From: Chamaea fasciata
Taxonomy: Eukaryota; Chordata; Aves; Passeriformes; Sylviidae
Assembly: GCA_029207755.1 (NCBI GenBank)
Contig: JARCOQ010000009.1
Span: 34,742,914 to 34,806,913 of the forward strand
DNA: 64,000 nt
Reading direction: 5' to 3'
Each line of letters begins with the position of its first letter. The first letter of the stretch is position 1. A program made the translations under genes and the position numbers. The notes under the pieces are model-generated. The model was given only the letters and a program-made list of their open reading frames with translations. It did no database searches and was not told where the DNA came from. Shown piece by piece: positions 39,801 to 64,000 of this stretch.

Positions 39801-42800
39801 CTTGTAAAAAGTATTCTTGCTGTTTTTATTTTTTTAAAGTTACTTTCGCAAGTGCCTTACCAAAAAAAAAAAGCCCAGCCAAGCACGCTTTTCCCTTCTC
39901 ATTATGTCAATCTCTGATGCTTCATATTAGCACAAGAGCAGACCGAGCTCTTGCGTATCCTTTACCCCGATTTTTTCCCCACTGATTTTTAGCTGTGGAA
40001 AACTCAGTGCTGTCTACCTCTGTCTCTGACTGCCTGAGCACTTGTGCTTGCAGCGAAGGGAAGGGCTGACCCTTTCATCCCACACCTGCTCTGGGCCCTC
40101 ACAGCACATCTGACTATTGGATTACTCATGAGCCTGGGGCACTCTCTGGTTTTAAGTTCCCTGTGTGGAAATACACGGTGTTGTAATGAGTACCTAATCA
40201 ATTATGCATTTCTTGTCATGCTTTCCCTATTCTTTGTCATGGTCGTTACAAAGGCAAAACGGAGTGGAAAATGCCCATTGCCTCCTAGTTTTCATAGCAA
40301 AAATCTGACAAACTGTGCCGTCTCTTGGCCAGGCTGTTTGTAGGGAGCTCTGCCCAGCTGCTGCTGCAGGACAGGCAGCACAGTGAGCAATCCAGGGCTG
40401 CACAGCAGCAGGGCCTTATTTAGCTATAAAATTTTCATGTCACCTCGCTTTTCTTTAGCTTGCCTTAGGCAGTGTTATATAGTGCTCGAGTCTCTGGTCA
40501 GGGAGGAATCCACCAGTGGATATTCTCCAGAGTATTTGCTCACAGAAGTGCCTGAAACGATGATCTGTGGCCCTCAGTGAATGACAAGTCCTGGGAATAA
40601 ACAATGCCAGCCACTGTGCTGGCACTGGAGCCTGTGTTGCAGACATCAGCGGTGTTACAGGGCTGGCTGGAGGCTCTCCCACTCTGCCAGCGGTGCGCCC
40701 CTGAGGCAAGCTGCGATTTTAGGCGAGCTCCTGCAAACTGGGAGATTCACCAAACTCGCTGAGATCTCCTCGCTCCCCTGCTGCTCGTGCTCCTTGTGCC
40801 CTCTCTCAATGCCCCTGTGACATGCCAGGATGCTGGGACTCTAATCTCGGCACCCTTCCTCTGGTCCTCAGACATGTAGACAAAACAAGCTGAATTTTGG
40901 ACCCTCTTGTGCACTTTCCAAACCGGTCGCAGGAGACTTTGCTAACCGGAGTGTGAAACTCGAGCTGATCCATGGGACTGCATTTCTGCCTCAAGCGCTG
41001 CAGTGGAAACAACTGCTCTGGTACTGGGGAAACTGAGGGATCCTAAACTCAAGGCGGAGCAATATCACCCGGGACTTTCCCGTGGCAGACAAAAATGACT
41101 TAGAGCCATCACTTCTTAGCCTCCTTCCTTAAAATAAACCACTTTGGAAGATGTTGTTTTTATGGAAGTTAAACATTGGAGCTGGAGTGGACACGAGTTC
41201 TCTTAACAATAAATGGAAGCGTCGAGTTTCCAGGAGACCGTGTCAGGATCTATTTTAAGGCTAAGCAAAGAATAGCTAAATATGGTTTGCAGTGAGGTGC
41301 CAAGTTTTCTTCCTGATCTTTGCCATGTGACTGCAGAGATTCTGGCTATATAGGTGCTTTCACCAAAAATCCCCAAGGAGCAAGAGTAGGAAGACATGAC
41401 AACAGGCTGAAACGGCTTTTCAAAAATATTCTTTGGCAGACAACACGGATAAAATAGCAGTTACCAAGAACCCTTGATTTACAGCCAGGGGCAGCAAAAG
41501 AGTATTTGAGTCTAAAACTGAGCTGCCATTGATTCTAAATAGGGATTTGCTTTCATCCGGACAACTGCAGCCTGACAAACAGGTCCCTCCAGCCCTGTCC
41601 TCGTGAGCTGCCCCGTACTGTGCCCTGTCCCCGGCTCCTGCCCAGGTTGCAGCGGGCATTAAAAGCACTCTTCCCTCTTCCAGCCCGTTTATCTGGTATG
41701 ATTGGTCTGTGATTGCTTCCTGAGGCTGGGTGTGCCGGGGCGATCGGAGCTGCGAGCTGGGGAGGGGAGTCGGGGGAGCGACCCCTGAGACTCAGGCAAC
41801 AAAGCTTTTCGCTTTTTGATGGCTCCAGAGGGATGCTGGCTCCCCTCCCGAGGGAGCTGCGAGGGTCCTTGTGGATACAGGCCCCTGATAAGGAAAGCAG
41901 GAAACCTGAAGGAAACTGCAAAGTCAACAGCGGGGCACTGATAGGGAGTGCCGGTATTTCTGGACGCCGGGTCAGGCTGCCCCAGGGAAGTCCTTCACCG
42001 CCGGGCTTCAGCAGGGAGAGTGGAGGTAGGGGAGGGAAGACAGGAAGGATGGAAGAACGGAGGGTAGAGAGCCTGAAGGGAAATCACCTCCTCTGCTTCT
42101 TGCACGCAGCGCTGCCTTTAAGAGGGGAAATTCGCACAGACTTTTGGCCGCTTTCTAGTAAAAAAAGGAAACCAGCTTCATGCTATTTAACAATGAGCTG
42201 TAAACACAGTCAGACTCCAGAAATTAAAGCTTAAGTAAAAGTGACTTGGCAGTTGGCAGTGGATTTCATGAAAATACCAAATTTCCCCAGAAGTCAAGCA
42301 GAATCACTGTAATTACTTCCCTCCCTCTTGGAATAAGTCATTCTAGCGAACCAGGGGAGCATAATCTGCCATTTCTAATCTAATTCCCATTATTTCTGGT
42401 GGTTTGCTGGACTCACAGCAGGATTAGGGCTGCTGATGGTTTCAGCAGTCTGCAGCATGTTCTCCTTTTTCTGGATATATCCATCTCATGGTTTAAAAAA
42501 AGCCCAACAAAGCCACAAAAGAGTTTTCAGGATGACTGAGAAACAATTTATGATCAATAATGTGGGAACAACAAAATATCAGCCAGTTCCACTCGTTACA
42601 GATTTGGGTGTGATTCAGACCAGGGATAAAAAGCAGAAGATCCCACCATAATTAGCATCACACCCCACAGTCTGGCACTCCTTCCACTTGGCTGGTAAGG
42701 CCACACCTGACAGAGTGGGGGCCAATTGCACAAACTATCACAACGACATTTTTATGACTTACAGGGGATCTTTTCAGACCTTATCTTCTCCATCCACCTC

Positions 42801-43202
42801 TTACCTCTCTGCAGCCACGGCTGTCATGGAGTAAATGCTCACAAACACTGCAGTGATGGGGAACCAGTTCTGAAACCTGCAGAATTCCTCCCCAAAATAC
42901 CAGACATTGTGACTGGCATAGATAAAATTGAAGATGGTGTTGAAGGCAGACATCAACAGGTCCGAAAGAGCCAAGTTAACGATGAAGTAGTTGGTAGCGG
43001 TCCTCATCTTCCTGTGCGCCAGAATAATCCAGATGATGGTGGCGTTGCCAACGATGGATGTGATAACAATGAAGGAGTAGGTGATGGCCCACAGAGCAAT
43101 TCTCCATCCTGGCTGCGTGAACTGGGTTGCTGCCGTCCAGTTGTCGCCGTCCTCGAGGGAGCCAGCCTGCGAAACATTGCTTGCATTAAAAACGGAAAAC
43201 AT
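33643..43202 (-). CDS. TACR2: Neurokinin-2 (tachykinin NK2) receptor
   Basis: Class A GPCR for tachykinins; in mammals it prefers neurokinin A and couples to Gq in smooth muscle. Five exons on the minus strand, in transcript order: 43202-42805, 39202-39008, 35958-35802, 35129-34933 and 33838-33643. They total 1143 bp, 380 residues plus stop; human is 398. Seven membrane segments are readable. N-terminal glycosylation sequons lie at Asn6, Asn9 and Asn21, with TM1 GN (Asn53) and TM2 Asp81. The Cys108-Cys183 pair would form the extracellular disulfide. TM3 ends in E132-R-Y where mammals have DRY. TM6 has CWLPYH (265-270), TM7 NPIIY (306-310), and Cys328/Cys330 are candidate palmitoylation sites. 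The ATG at 43202 is the first in frame after an upstream stop. Exon 2 (195 bp) and exon 4 (197 bp) match the human lengths as I know them. The gene lies tail-to-tail with HK1 and head-to-head with TSPAN15. Confidence 0.96.
33839..34932 (-). other. TACR2: TACR2 intron 4
   Basis: 1.1-kb intron. It contains a run of 14 G at 34564-34577 and GC-rich sequence at 34,300-34,620. A 191-codon + strand open frame (34382-34957) lies across this GC-rich part and has no recognisable similarity. Confidence 0.65.
34564..34577. repeat. G14 homopolymer
   Basis: An uninterrupted run of 14 G on the + strand (C on the TACR2 sense strand), inside TACR2 intron 4. Such runs are prone to length errors in sequencing. 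Confidence 0.9.
34933..35129 (-). CDS. TACR2: TACR2 exon 4 (TM6-TM7)
   Basis: 197 bp with acceptor cctag and donor gtgagt. It encodes [20 protein letters not shown] to [14 protein letters not shown], with the toggle-switch CWLP and TM7 NPIIY motifs. Confidence 0.95.
35130..35801 (-). other. TACR2: TACR2 intron 3
   Basis: 0.67-kb intron. It contains a three-copy minisatellite at 35276-35370 (listed separately). Confidence 0.7.
35276..35370. repeat. 34/35-bp minisatellite, three copies
   Basis: The unit begins GCCCTGGTGATG, continues with AAACTGG-AAC-GGGA and ends GGGAGT. Copies start at 35276, 35311 and 35345; the third is partial. It lies in TACR2 intron 3. Confidence 0.85.
35802..35958 (-). 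CDS. TACR2: TACR2 exon 3 (TM5 and intracellular loop 3)
   Basis: 157 bp, completing a split Thr codon and ending in phase 0. Acceptor tttcag, donor gtcaga. It encodes [20 protein letters not shown] to a basic end AKKK. Confidence 0.94.
35959..39007 (-). other. TACR2: TACR2 intron 2
   Basis: 3.0-kb intron with a short (GA)n run at 36259-36274. No exon or recognisable mobile element was seen. Confidence 0.65.
36259..36274. repeat. (GA)8 microsatellite
   Basis: Eight GA units inside TACR2 intron 2. Confidence 0.85.
39008..39202 (-). CDS. TACR2: TACR2 exon 2 (TM4, extracellular loop 2)
   Basis: 195 bp. Acceptor ttgcag, donor gtaaga. It encodes [20 protein letters not shown]4 and loop 2 with Cys183 and a sequon at Asn178 (NGT). 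Confidence 0.95.
39203..42804 (-). other. TACR2: TACR2 intron 1
   Basis: 3.6-kb intron. It contains a CR1 fragment at 39518-39812 and a moderately GC-rich stretch at 41,700-42,060. An open + strand frame there (41713-42234) has no recognisable similarity. Confidence 0.7.
39518..39812 (-). mobile_element. CR1 LINE, 3' end fragment
   Basis: The + strand begins CATAGAAT at 39518 and continues with GGTTTGGGTTGGAAGGGACC, then the ACACCTTCCACT block and a degenerate end in TTGTCCTGTCATT. This is the reverse complement of the avian CR1 3' region, whose sense strand ends in ATTCTATG-type octamers. The copy is therefore in minus orientation and 5'-truncated to about 295 bp, the usual fate of CR1. It carries no open reverse-transcriptase frame. 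Confidence 0.93.
42805..43202 (-). CDS. TACR2: TACR2 exon 1 (N-terminus to TM3)
   Basis: 398 bp from ATG at 43202-43200 to donor gtaaga, ending two bases into Arg133. It encodes the glycosylated N-terminus, TM1, TM2 (NLALSDLLM) and TM3 ([14 protein letters not shown]). An in-frame TGA lies upstream with no earlier ATG, which decides the start. Confidence 0.95.
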
Positions 43203-46200
43203 GCCCGTGGCTTTTTCACTTCTTGTAAGTGTAAAAGAAAATCTTCTGGCATCTGCTCATTTCCTTGCAGTAGACGCTGGTGGTATGAATTTCCATGCAT
43301 TTAACCAAGTGCTGTTAAAAAGACGTCGGAATGAGCTATCTCATGTCCTCCCGTCCCGTTTTCTGAGTGATGCAATGCAGTTCCAGGAGGAGATGAGCGA
43401 TGCCAAGGGCCTCCTCCTTCTTCCCTGGCATTTTAACCTACGCTTGAAGAGCAAAAACTAAAGAACAACTCTCTTCTTCAAGTTTCTTTTTCCTCTAAAA
43501 AAGGAAGAAAGGAAGGTGTTTTCCAGGTCAATGGCAAGTGATGTCTTCCTTTAGATTAATTTTAGGGACAAGAAAACATACATGGAAGCCAAAACCCACT
43601 CCAATCCAAGTAGAAATTCTCTGTCAGGGCAGCAGTTTTCTAAAGCACCAGGTGTCTGAATCCCCTGCAGCGGGACTGAGGACATTTGCTCTCCTTTCCC
43701 TGTATAACTACGAAGCGCGAGGCAGGAGTTGCGCTGGGATAAAATCTCAACAGGTTTTAAGGGGACTTTGAAAGGAGGTGGAGTCTCTTGCAGGGGAAAA
43801 CTAAACAACCAATTTGACATCACATGGAATGTGGCAAAGTGGTACGTGAAGCTTCCCTCCCTGGCTCCACTCAGCTAGTTTTGAATAACCTCTGCAATGG
43901 CCACGTTGCTCTACCAGGATTTTACAGGCTTACATGCAAGGGCAGTTATTTGGCCAGGTTTACCAGTCCCGCAATCTTCGTGTTTCCAGGACTTTGCCTG
44001 ACTTCCTGTGAACTCTCAAAGCAAGAGAGAAACTAGATTCGATGCAATTCAGCAAGATCCTCCCTTTTGGATGGCTGCATCCCCTTTCCCGGTGTGTGCT
44101 GTAGGAACTTTGTGACCTCATGGACGCAGAAACTTTGGGTTCTTGTAGGAAAGAGGAACCCCTGAGTCTGCTCGGAGCACAGCGCTCTTGCTGCTGCCAG
44201 CTTTAAAGCAAAGGCCGTAAACGTAAGCGACACGCTGAGGCTGAGACTTCCAAGAGTACTTGGCACTGATTTGTGCCTGCTCGAGTGGAAGCTGAAGGTG
44301 TTTCAGGTATGAAAACCTGCCTTCAGGATTCAGAAGTGCCTGTAGCGCTTCTGTAGTTTTCCAGCTCCTGTAGCTGCTGGAGCTGCAGCTTGTGCTAGGC
44401 TCTCCTGTGACAGGGCAGTGTTTATCACTTAAGGATCCCTTGCACCAGCTCAGCCTGGAATCCTTCCTTGCTTCATTAATTTCTGGAGGCAGCCTGGAGT
44501 TAACCCATCACCTAACCAACTCTTCCAAGCAGGTTTCCTCCGTTACAATATTGCCCAAGTGTTGCTTTTAAGGAAATCAATACCTGTGATCCGGAACGTA
44601 ATGTCTCCTTCTCTTCACAACAGACTTCCCTGCAGGTTATCCCTCTCACTTCCCTACTCAGAAACTGAAAAGGTACACTTGTACATATCTTCTAATGTGC
44701 ATTGTAAAGCTCTTTCCGGGTGCTTCTTTAAAATCTTATGCTGACACCTCATTAAACACCTTAGGGACCTTCCACTTTCTGTACACAGCTCAGGAGGGCT
44801 GTTCATGACTCGCCATACAAACTCAATAGCTAATAGTGTTCCTCAAATTTGTTTTGATACGCCGTCTCAAATCCCTGCAAATTTAAAGGAGAATAGGAGC
44901 AAAAACCTCCATACAGTTCACTGGAAATGTGCATTAAAGTGCTTTATCAGTTATGGAAAGTAGAACGGAAGCAAGTGCTTAGAAAAAGGGCTGCACTTAT
45001 TGACTCTCTAGTAGTGAAGCTGTAACCTCTCTCGGCTGACTTTGAAGATGGTCAAGGTGCTCAGGTTTCTTAGGAACCTTCTTGTGAACCATCTGCCCCG
45101 GTCCCTGATCTGTTACTCAGGTGATAATCGAAGAGCAGCCACCCTTTGGTCAACATTTCATCACATGAGTCAGGAGGGATTTGCCTTCCTGTATCCACAC
45201 CCACACCTTTTATTCGTTTGCTGGTTGTGCATTGACAAGGTTATTTATTGTCCTGGAGACTGGCCAGCAATTGACTGTGTGCTATCAGCCTTTTGACCGG
45301 AAAGCTGGAGCAATTTTTGACACAGGCCAGCTCCAGATTCCTAAGGGAAGTTGCATTTCCCTGACACAGTGGGTAAAACCTTCCTCGCCAGTGTTTTTGG
45401 AGTTATCCCAGAGAAAGGGACTACCTGAGAGCAGGGGGTTTGGGTTTGGCTGGTTTCACTAGTTGTTTTTATTACAGGTAGGATAGTCAAAGGCCAAGCG
45501 TTACCATGCTGAGTCACCAGTCCCAGGTCTGAGCAAAGGGTGAGATGCAAACAAAAGGTGTGGGTCTGCAAGGTCAGGAAGGGTGATTGAGGGGTGTTTT
45601 GTGTTTTGGAAACACAATGCATGGTAAGTTGGACTCTGCTTTTGGAGGAAGAACCTTTGTCCAGGGAACAGCTCTAAGAGGAGGGCATGAGGATCACGAG
45701 CATCCACCTCGGGTGGGGCAAAGCGCAGCTGGCCTGCAGCTTCATTGGCCAGATGTGGGCTGGAAGGAAGCAGCAAAAAGGCCTCTGGTAGCACTGAAAA
45801 AGTTTGGGACTCTCTGACACGGTTTGGTGCAAGGGCAAGCTGTAGTTCACTTCTTTCTGCAGAGCTCCTAAAACCCTGGGGCAAATGCTCCAAAGTCTAT
45901 GGCTTTTGGTGTCTTTAGGACAACCCCCAGCGATGAGGGAGGAAATGTGGAAGTTACTGATCCTTAATACAAACGAAACCACTGCTAGTTGTGCTGTTGG
46001 ATGGTCCCAGGAGCAGACGCTGTAATGAACAATCTGCCAGGCTCTTCACTGGAAAACTGCAATCCTGTGATGCACTGGCCTGAGGGGGAGAGAACACGAT
46101 CACGATGGACCCTCAGGCAGCTCATAACATCTTACTTTAATCACCATACGCTGCTAAACTACAATTTTGTCCAGAAAGCTTGCCATTTGTATAGGCAAAG

Positions 46201-47400
46201 TCTGGGATTAAAGAAAAGAAAGGGATTACTCAGTCATTGTCATGCAGTTTCATAACAGGAACTGTTATGTTCGTAACTGTTTAGATATATTGACTCAGTC
46301 CTGAGGGAAAACAACAGGCAAATGGACACTCCTTTACTCAGCTTCCCTCTCCAGCAGGATGTGCCCCGAAATTTTATGTGCAGGAATCGGCACAAAGGAC
46401 GATGTAAGGTATTTAAAAAGTCGAACCAGAACAACAAATTCAGTTAAATACTCAAACAAGGAAGATGCCTAAGTGACAAGAACATGCCTGGATGTGAACG
46501 ACACCCAGGAGACATGGAGACCATGTGACAGACACTAACTCCCAGCAACTATATGTGATGGGATTTCCAGCCTGCATGCCATTGCTAAGTGTCAGGGATA
46601 TTTGCAAATCTCTCTGGAAATTGAAATTGTTGATATTTTAGAGGATGAATGCTCTAGGACATTGTATTACTGTCAGAAACATTAGAGGTGAAGAGCTATT
46701 CCGCTGCTGGGAGTGTCCTGGGCTGGATTGTTTTCCAGAAGCAGAGTGTAGCAGCACTGCAGGTGATAGCAACGGTACTTTTTATAATAGAATTACCCAA
46801 GGATATTTCTTAGCCTTTAGGAAGGAGATTTTGACGTATTGTATGATCTGAAGAAATGATGTGTGCCTGAATGTTTACACAGTTCTCGTACGCAGCTCAG
46901 AGGTTTTCCAGTCTCTTTGCTAGGTAACTTAAGGATAAATGCCACCCGACTTCATCTCCTCTGACACCAGACACTGATATTCAGTGCCATCTGTCTCTGC
47001 TCCGGGCCAGGATGCAACAACCAACTCTGTGACTGTTGTCTGCCACTTTGAATGAGACTTTTTTTCCCCGGGGGAAAATAGCCCTTTGTGGGACAGGAGT
47101 GCAGCACCGCGGGCTTGAAAGGGCTCATTTCATCTCGGAGGCGTGAATGGCGTTCGCAGTTCATGATCGCAGTGTCAGACCCAACACGGACTCACTGGCA
47201 CAGCAGCGGGACGGGGATGAACGTCGGTGTACACACAAACCGTGGCCGGTGCAATATGCCCTGTAGCAGTTGTTATTGGCAGGACGAGACCCTCTTTGTA
47301 TGTGCAATGGCGTGGGTGACAGAAAGAGAGGCAAATGGCCTAGGAACGCTTCCTCCTGCTGGCGTAGGGATTCTGCTTTGCCATGGTTTTTAGATGCTCG
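43203..47400. other. Intergenic spacer, TACR2 to TSPAN15
   Basis: Head-to-head spacer that should hold the TACR2 promoter and 5'UTR just above 43,203 and the distal TSPAN15 promoter. I see no convincing exon, RNA gene or mobile element. Open frames at 45,501-45,982 on the minus strand have no recognisable similarity. Confidence 0.55.
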
Positions 47401-47469
47401 ACCAAAAAAAAAATCTGAGCGCCCATGCAGCGGCTTCCCACGGCCGTATTTTTGTCCCCGCTGTTTTAA

Positions 47470-62510
<15,041 letters not shown>

Positions 62511-64000
62511 CTCGGAGAGCCCAGAACACAGCGAAAGCAGGCAAACCCAGCGGCTTTGGTTGGTGCTGGCTGTTCCAGACTCTGTGCGGGTGGTGAAGCA
62601 GCCAGCAGCCGGCGCTGGGTGCGATCAGGACACACCAGAGGAGGACCGCCGGAGGGTTGGGTCTGTGGATCATTAAATCTCCTTCTGAGTGATTGTTGAG
62701 TGATAACCCGGCCAGAAAAAAACCGGAGAAGATTTGAACGTCGATTTCTAGAAAGTGTCTTTGCGTCTCGGAGTGTTGTATTACAGTGTTTGTCCTTTTC
62801 CGAGTTTATTTTCTTACTCCTTCCAGAGAGATTTCTTACTGATCGACATGGTGGATATTAAACGTGTGTTTAATAATGGGGTTTTAGGCTAATGATGGGG
62901 AATTTACTGACAATAATGGACGTGATGCTGATCGCTTTCATTGCTCAGTCTTCTGTGCCTTTTAATAATGGGGCAAATGCCAATGTCAAATCAGTCAGGT
63001 AATGCTTGATCTATTTTTTAATGCAGTTTGTTGCTGTCTGGCTTTTGTATAAACTTACAGGATGTTTGAGTCTTGGATGTACTGTATTTTCCCCCTTTAG
63101 TAAATTAACTAGGTGATTTATTACTTCATATTTTTTGGAGTTCTGTATGTCAACATGTTTCTAAAATTTACGGTCGAAATTAAAACAATGAGTCGTTTTT
63201 CTTAAAAAAAAAAAAGCACACGGGTTCTGTTTAAAATGATGTTTGTTTTTCTTATGTAAGTTAAGCCTGTCCCTCAAATGCTGAATCAAAAAGCAGAAGT
63301 AGCAGGAGCTGTGGTTCTGGCTTGGGTGCTGCCTGCCTGGGGTTTTGGAGAGTTGCTGAACATCTGTGCCTCCCTTGCTTCTCCACCACGAGCCCTGAGG
63401 TTTTTGTTGGTGTTCCTTTGTCCTGAGCATTTCTCCGCAGTCTCTCCAGCCCCAGCCAGCCCTGCAGGCAAAATGCAAAACCTAATTATCATAATATTTC
63501 AATTAAACCAAAGTCAGGATGAGAATAAAGCAGGTTTATATCCTGAATGTAAATCTCTGCTTTTCCGAACACTCCACTAAGAAAAACATGGCAACATCTG
63601 ATACTATTCTTTCCTTGCTGCTTTTTGTAGCTGTGTTTTAAAAAAAATTTTCTTGTCCTGGACATTTTTTTCTGCTTTCTTCAAAACTCAGCATTTGCTG
63701 CTTAACTCTCTGCCTTCACCAAGAATTTCTGAGCCAACTTTGTGCGTTTCCAGGAGCCAGAAGAGGACTCATCCAGTTCTTTGGAGTTCCCGATGGTTTT
63801 TAGGGAGGGAGATCCCCGTCCAGCAGGGGCAGTGTGAGGTCCTTTCCTACACAGCACGCTCTAGCGTGTTGGGCCCTGCGCATGGCTACTACTTATTTAA
63901 TTGCTCCTTGTCAGCCAATTTTTTTCCTGTTCTCTGTCTTGAATAATGTGTTCTGGTAAGTTAAGAAGCAAGGTGTGTTTCAAGGGTGGATTTGTGTACA
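62511..64000 (+). other. TSPAN15: TSPAN15 3'UTR and downstream sequence
   Basis: Candidate poly(A) signals are ATTAAA at 62672 and 63179 and AATAAA at 63524-63529. I cannot tell which is used. An A-run lies near 63,205. No further gene was recognised before the window ends. Confidence 0.5.
63524..63529 (+). terminator. TSPAN15: Candidate TSPAN15 poly(A) signal AATAAA
   Basis: The only canonical AATAAA I noticed downstream of the TSPAN15 stop. T- and GT-containing sequence follows, but the earlier ATTAAA variants remain alternatives. Confidence 0.35.

Noticed and set aside
41713..42234. Possible small gene or CpG island in TACR2 intron 1
   Set aside because: Only moderately GC-rich, with no splice sites, domain or similarity that I can support.
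42726..43304. 192-codon open frame on the + strand
   Set aside because: It is antisense to TACR2 exon 1, a shadow of real coding sequence.

Overview
This is nuclear genomic DNA of a vertebrate, almost certainly a bird. Coding sequence lies in short exons with GT-AG introns, and three protein genes can be read by their encoded proteins. Several introns carry the 3' ends of CR1 LINEs, the dominant avian retrotransposon family. The gene order, hexokinase 1 (+), neurokinin-2 receptor (-), tetraspanin-15 (+), is the same HK1-TACR2-TSPAN15 order known from human chromosome 10q22. No prokaryotic gene, CRISPR array, tRNA, rRNA or intact mobile-element gene was seen.

Region 1 (1 to about 29,940, + strand) is HK1. 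The first coding exon lies before the window. Exons 2 to 18 are all present with intact splice sites and reading frame, and encode 896 residues plus the stop. Adding the family's usual 21-residue first exon gives 917 residues, the human length. Exons 3-9 and 11-17 have identical lengths in the same order, the trace of the duplication and fusion that made the 100-kDa hexokinases. A 3'UTR of about 1.7 kb follows.

Region 2 (about 29,940 to 33,640) is a tail-to-tail spacer between HK1 and TACR2 and probably holds the TACR2 3'UTR. Region 3 (33,643 to 43,202, - strand) is TACR2 in five exons, coding for 380 residues of a class A GPCR. Its introns contain a CR1 fragment, a three-copy minisatellite and homopolymer or simple repeats. 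Region 4 (43,203 to about 47,400) is the head-to-head spacer between TACR2 and TSPAN15; I recognise no gene there. Region 5 (about 47,420 to the end, + strand) is a CpG-rich promoter followed by TSPAN15 in eight coding exons (292 residues, a TspanC8 tetraspanin) and its 3'UTR.

The three genes are not known to form one pathway. HK1 phosphorylates glucose at the start of glycolysis, TACR2 is a tachykinin receptor, and TSPAN15 is a partner of the ADAM10 sheddase; their proximity is conserved synteny. I found no sign of a previously undescribed system. The points most worth a second look are the tandem repeats crowding splice sites (a hexanucleotide array filling most of HK1 intron 6, a 23-bp minisatellite just before HK1 exon 10, a C19 tract just after a TSPAN15 donor), the (GGGA)n run touching the TSPAN15 start codon, and a poly(A)-tailed, retrocopy-like end inside HK1 intron 2.
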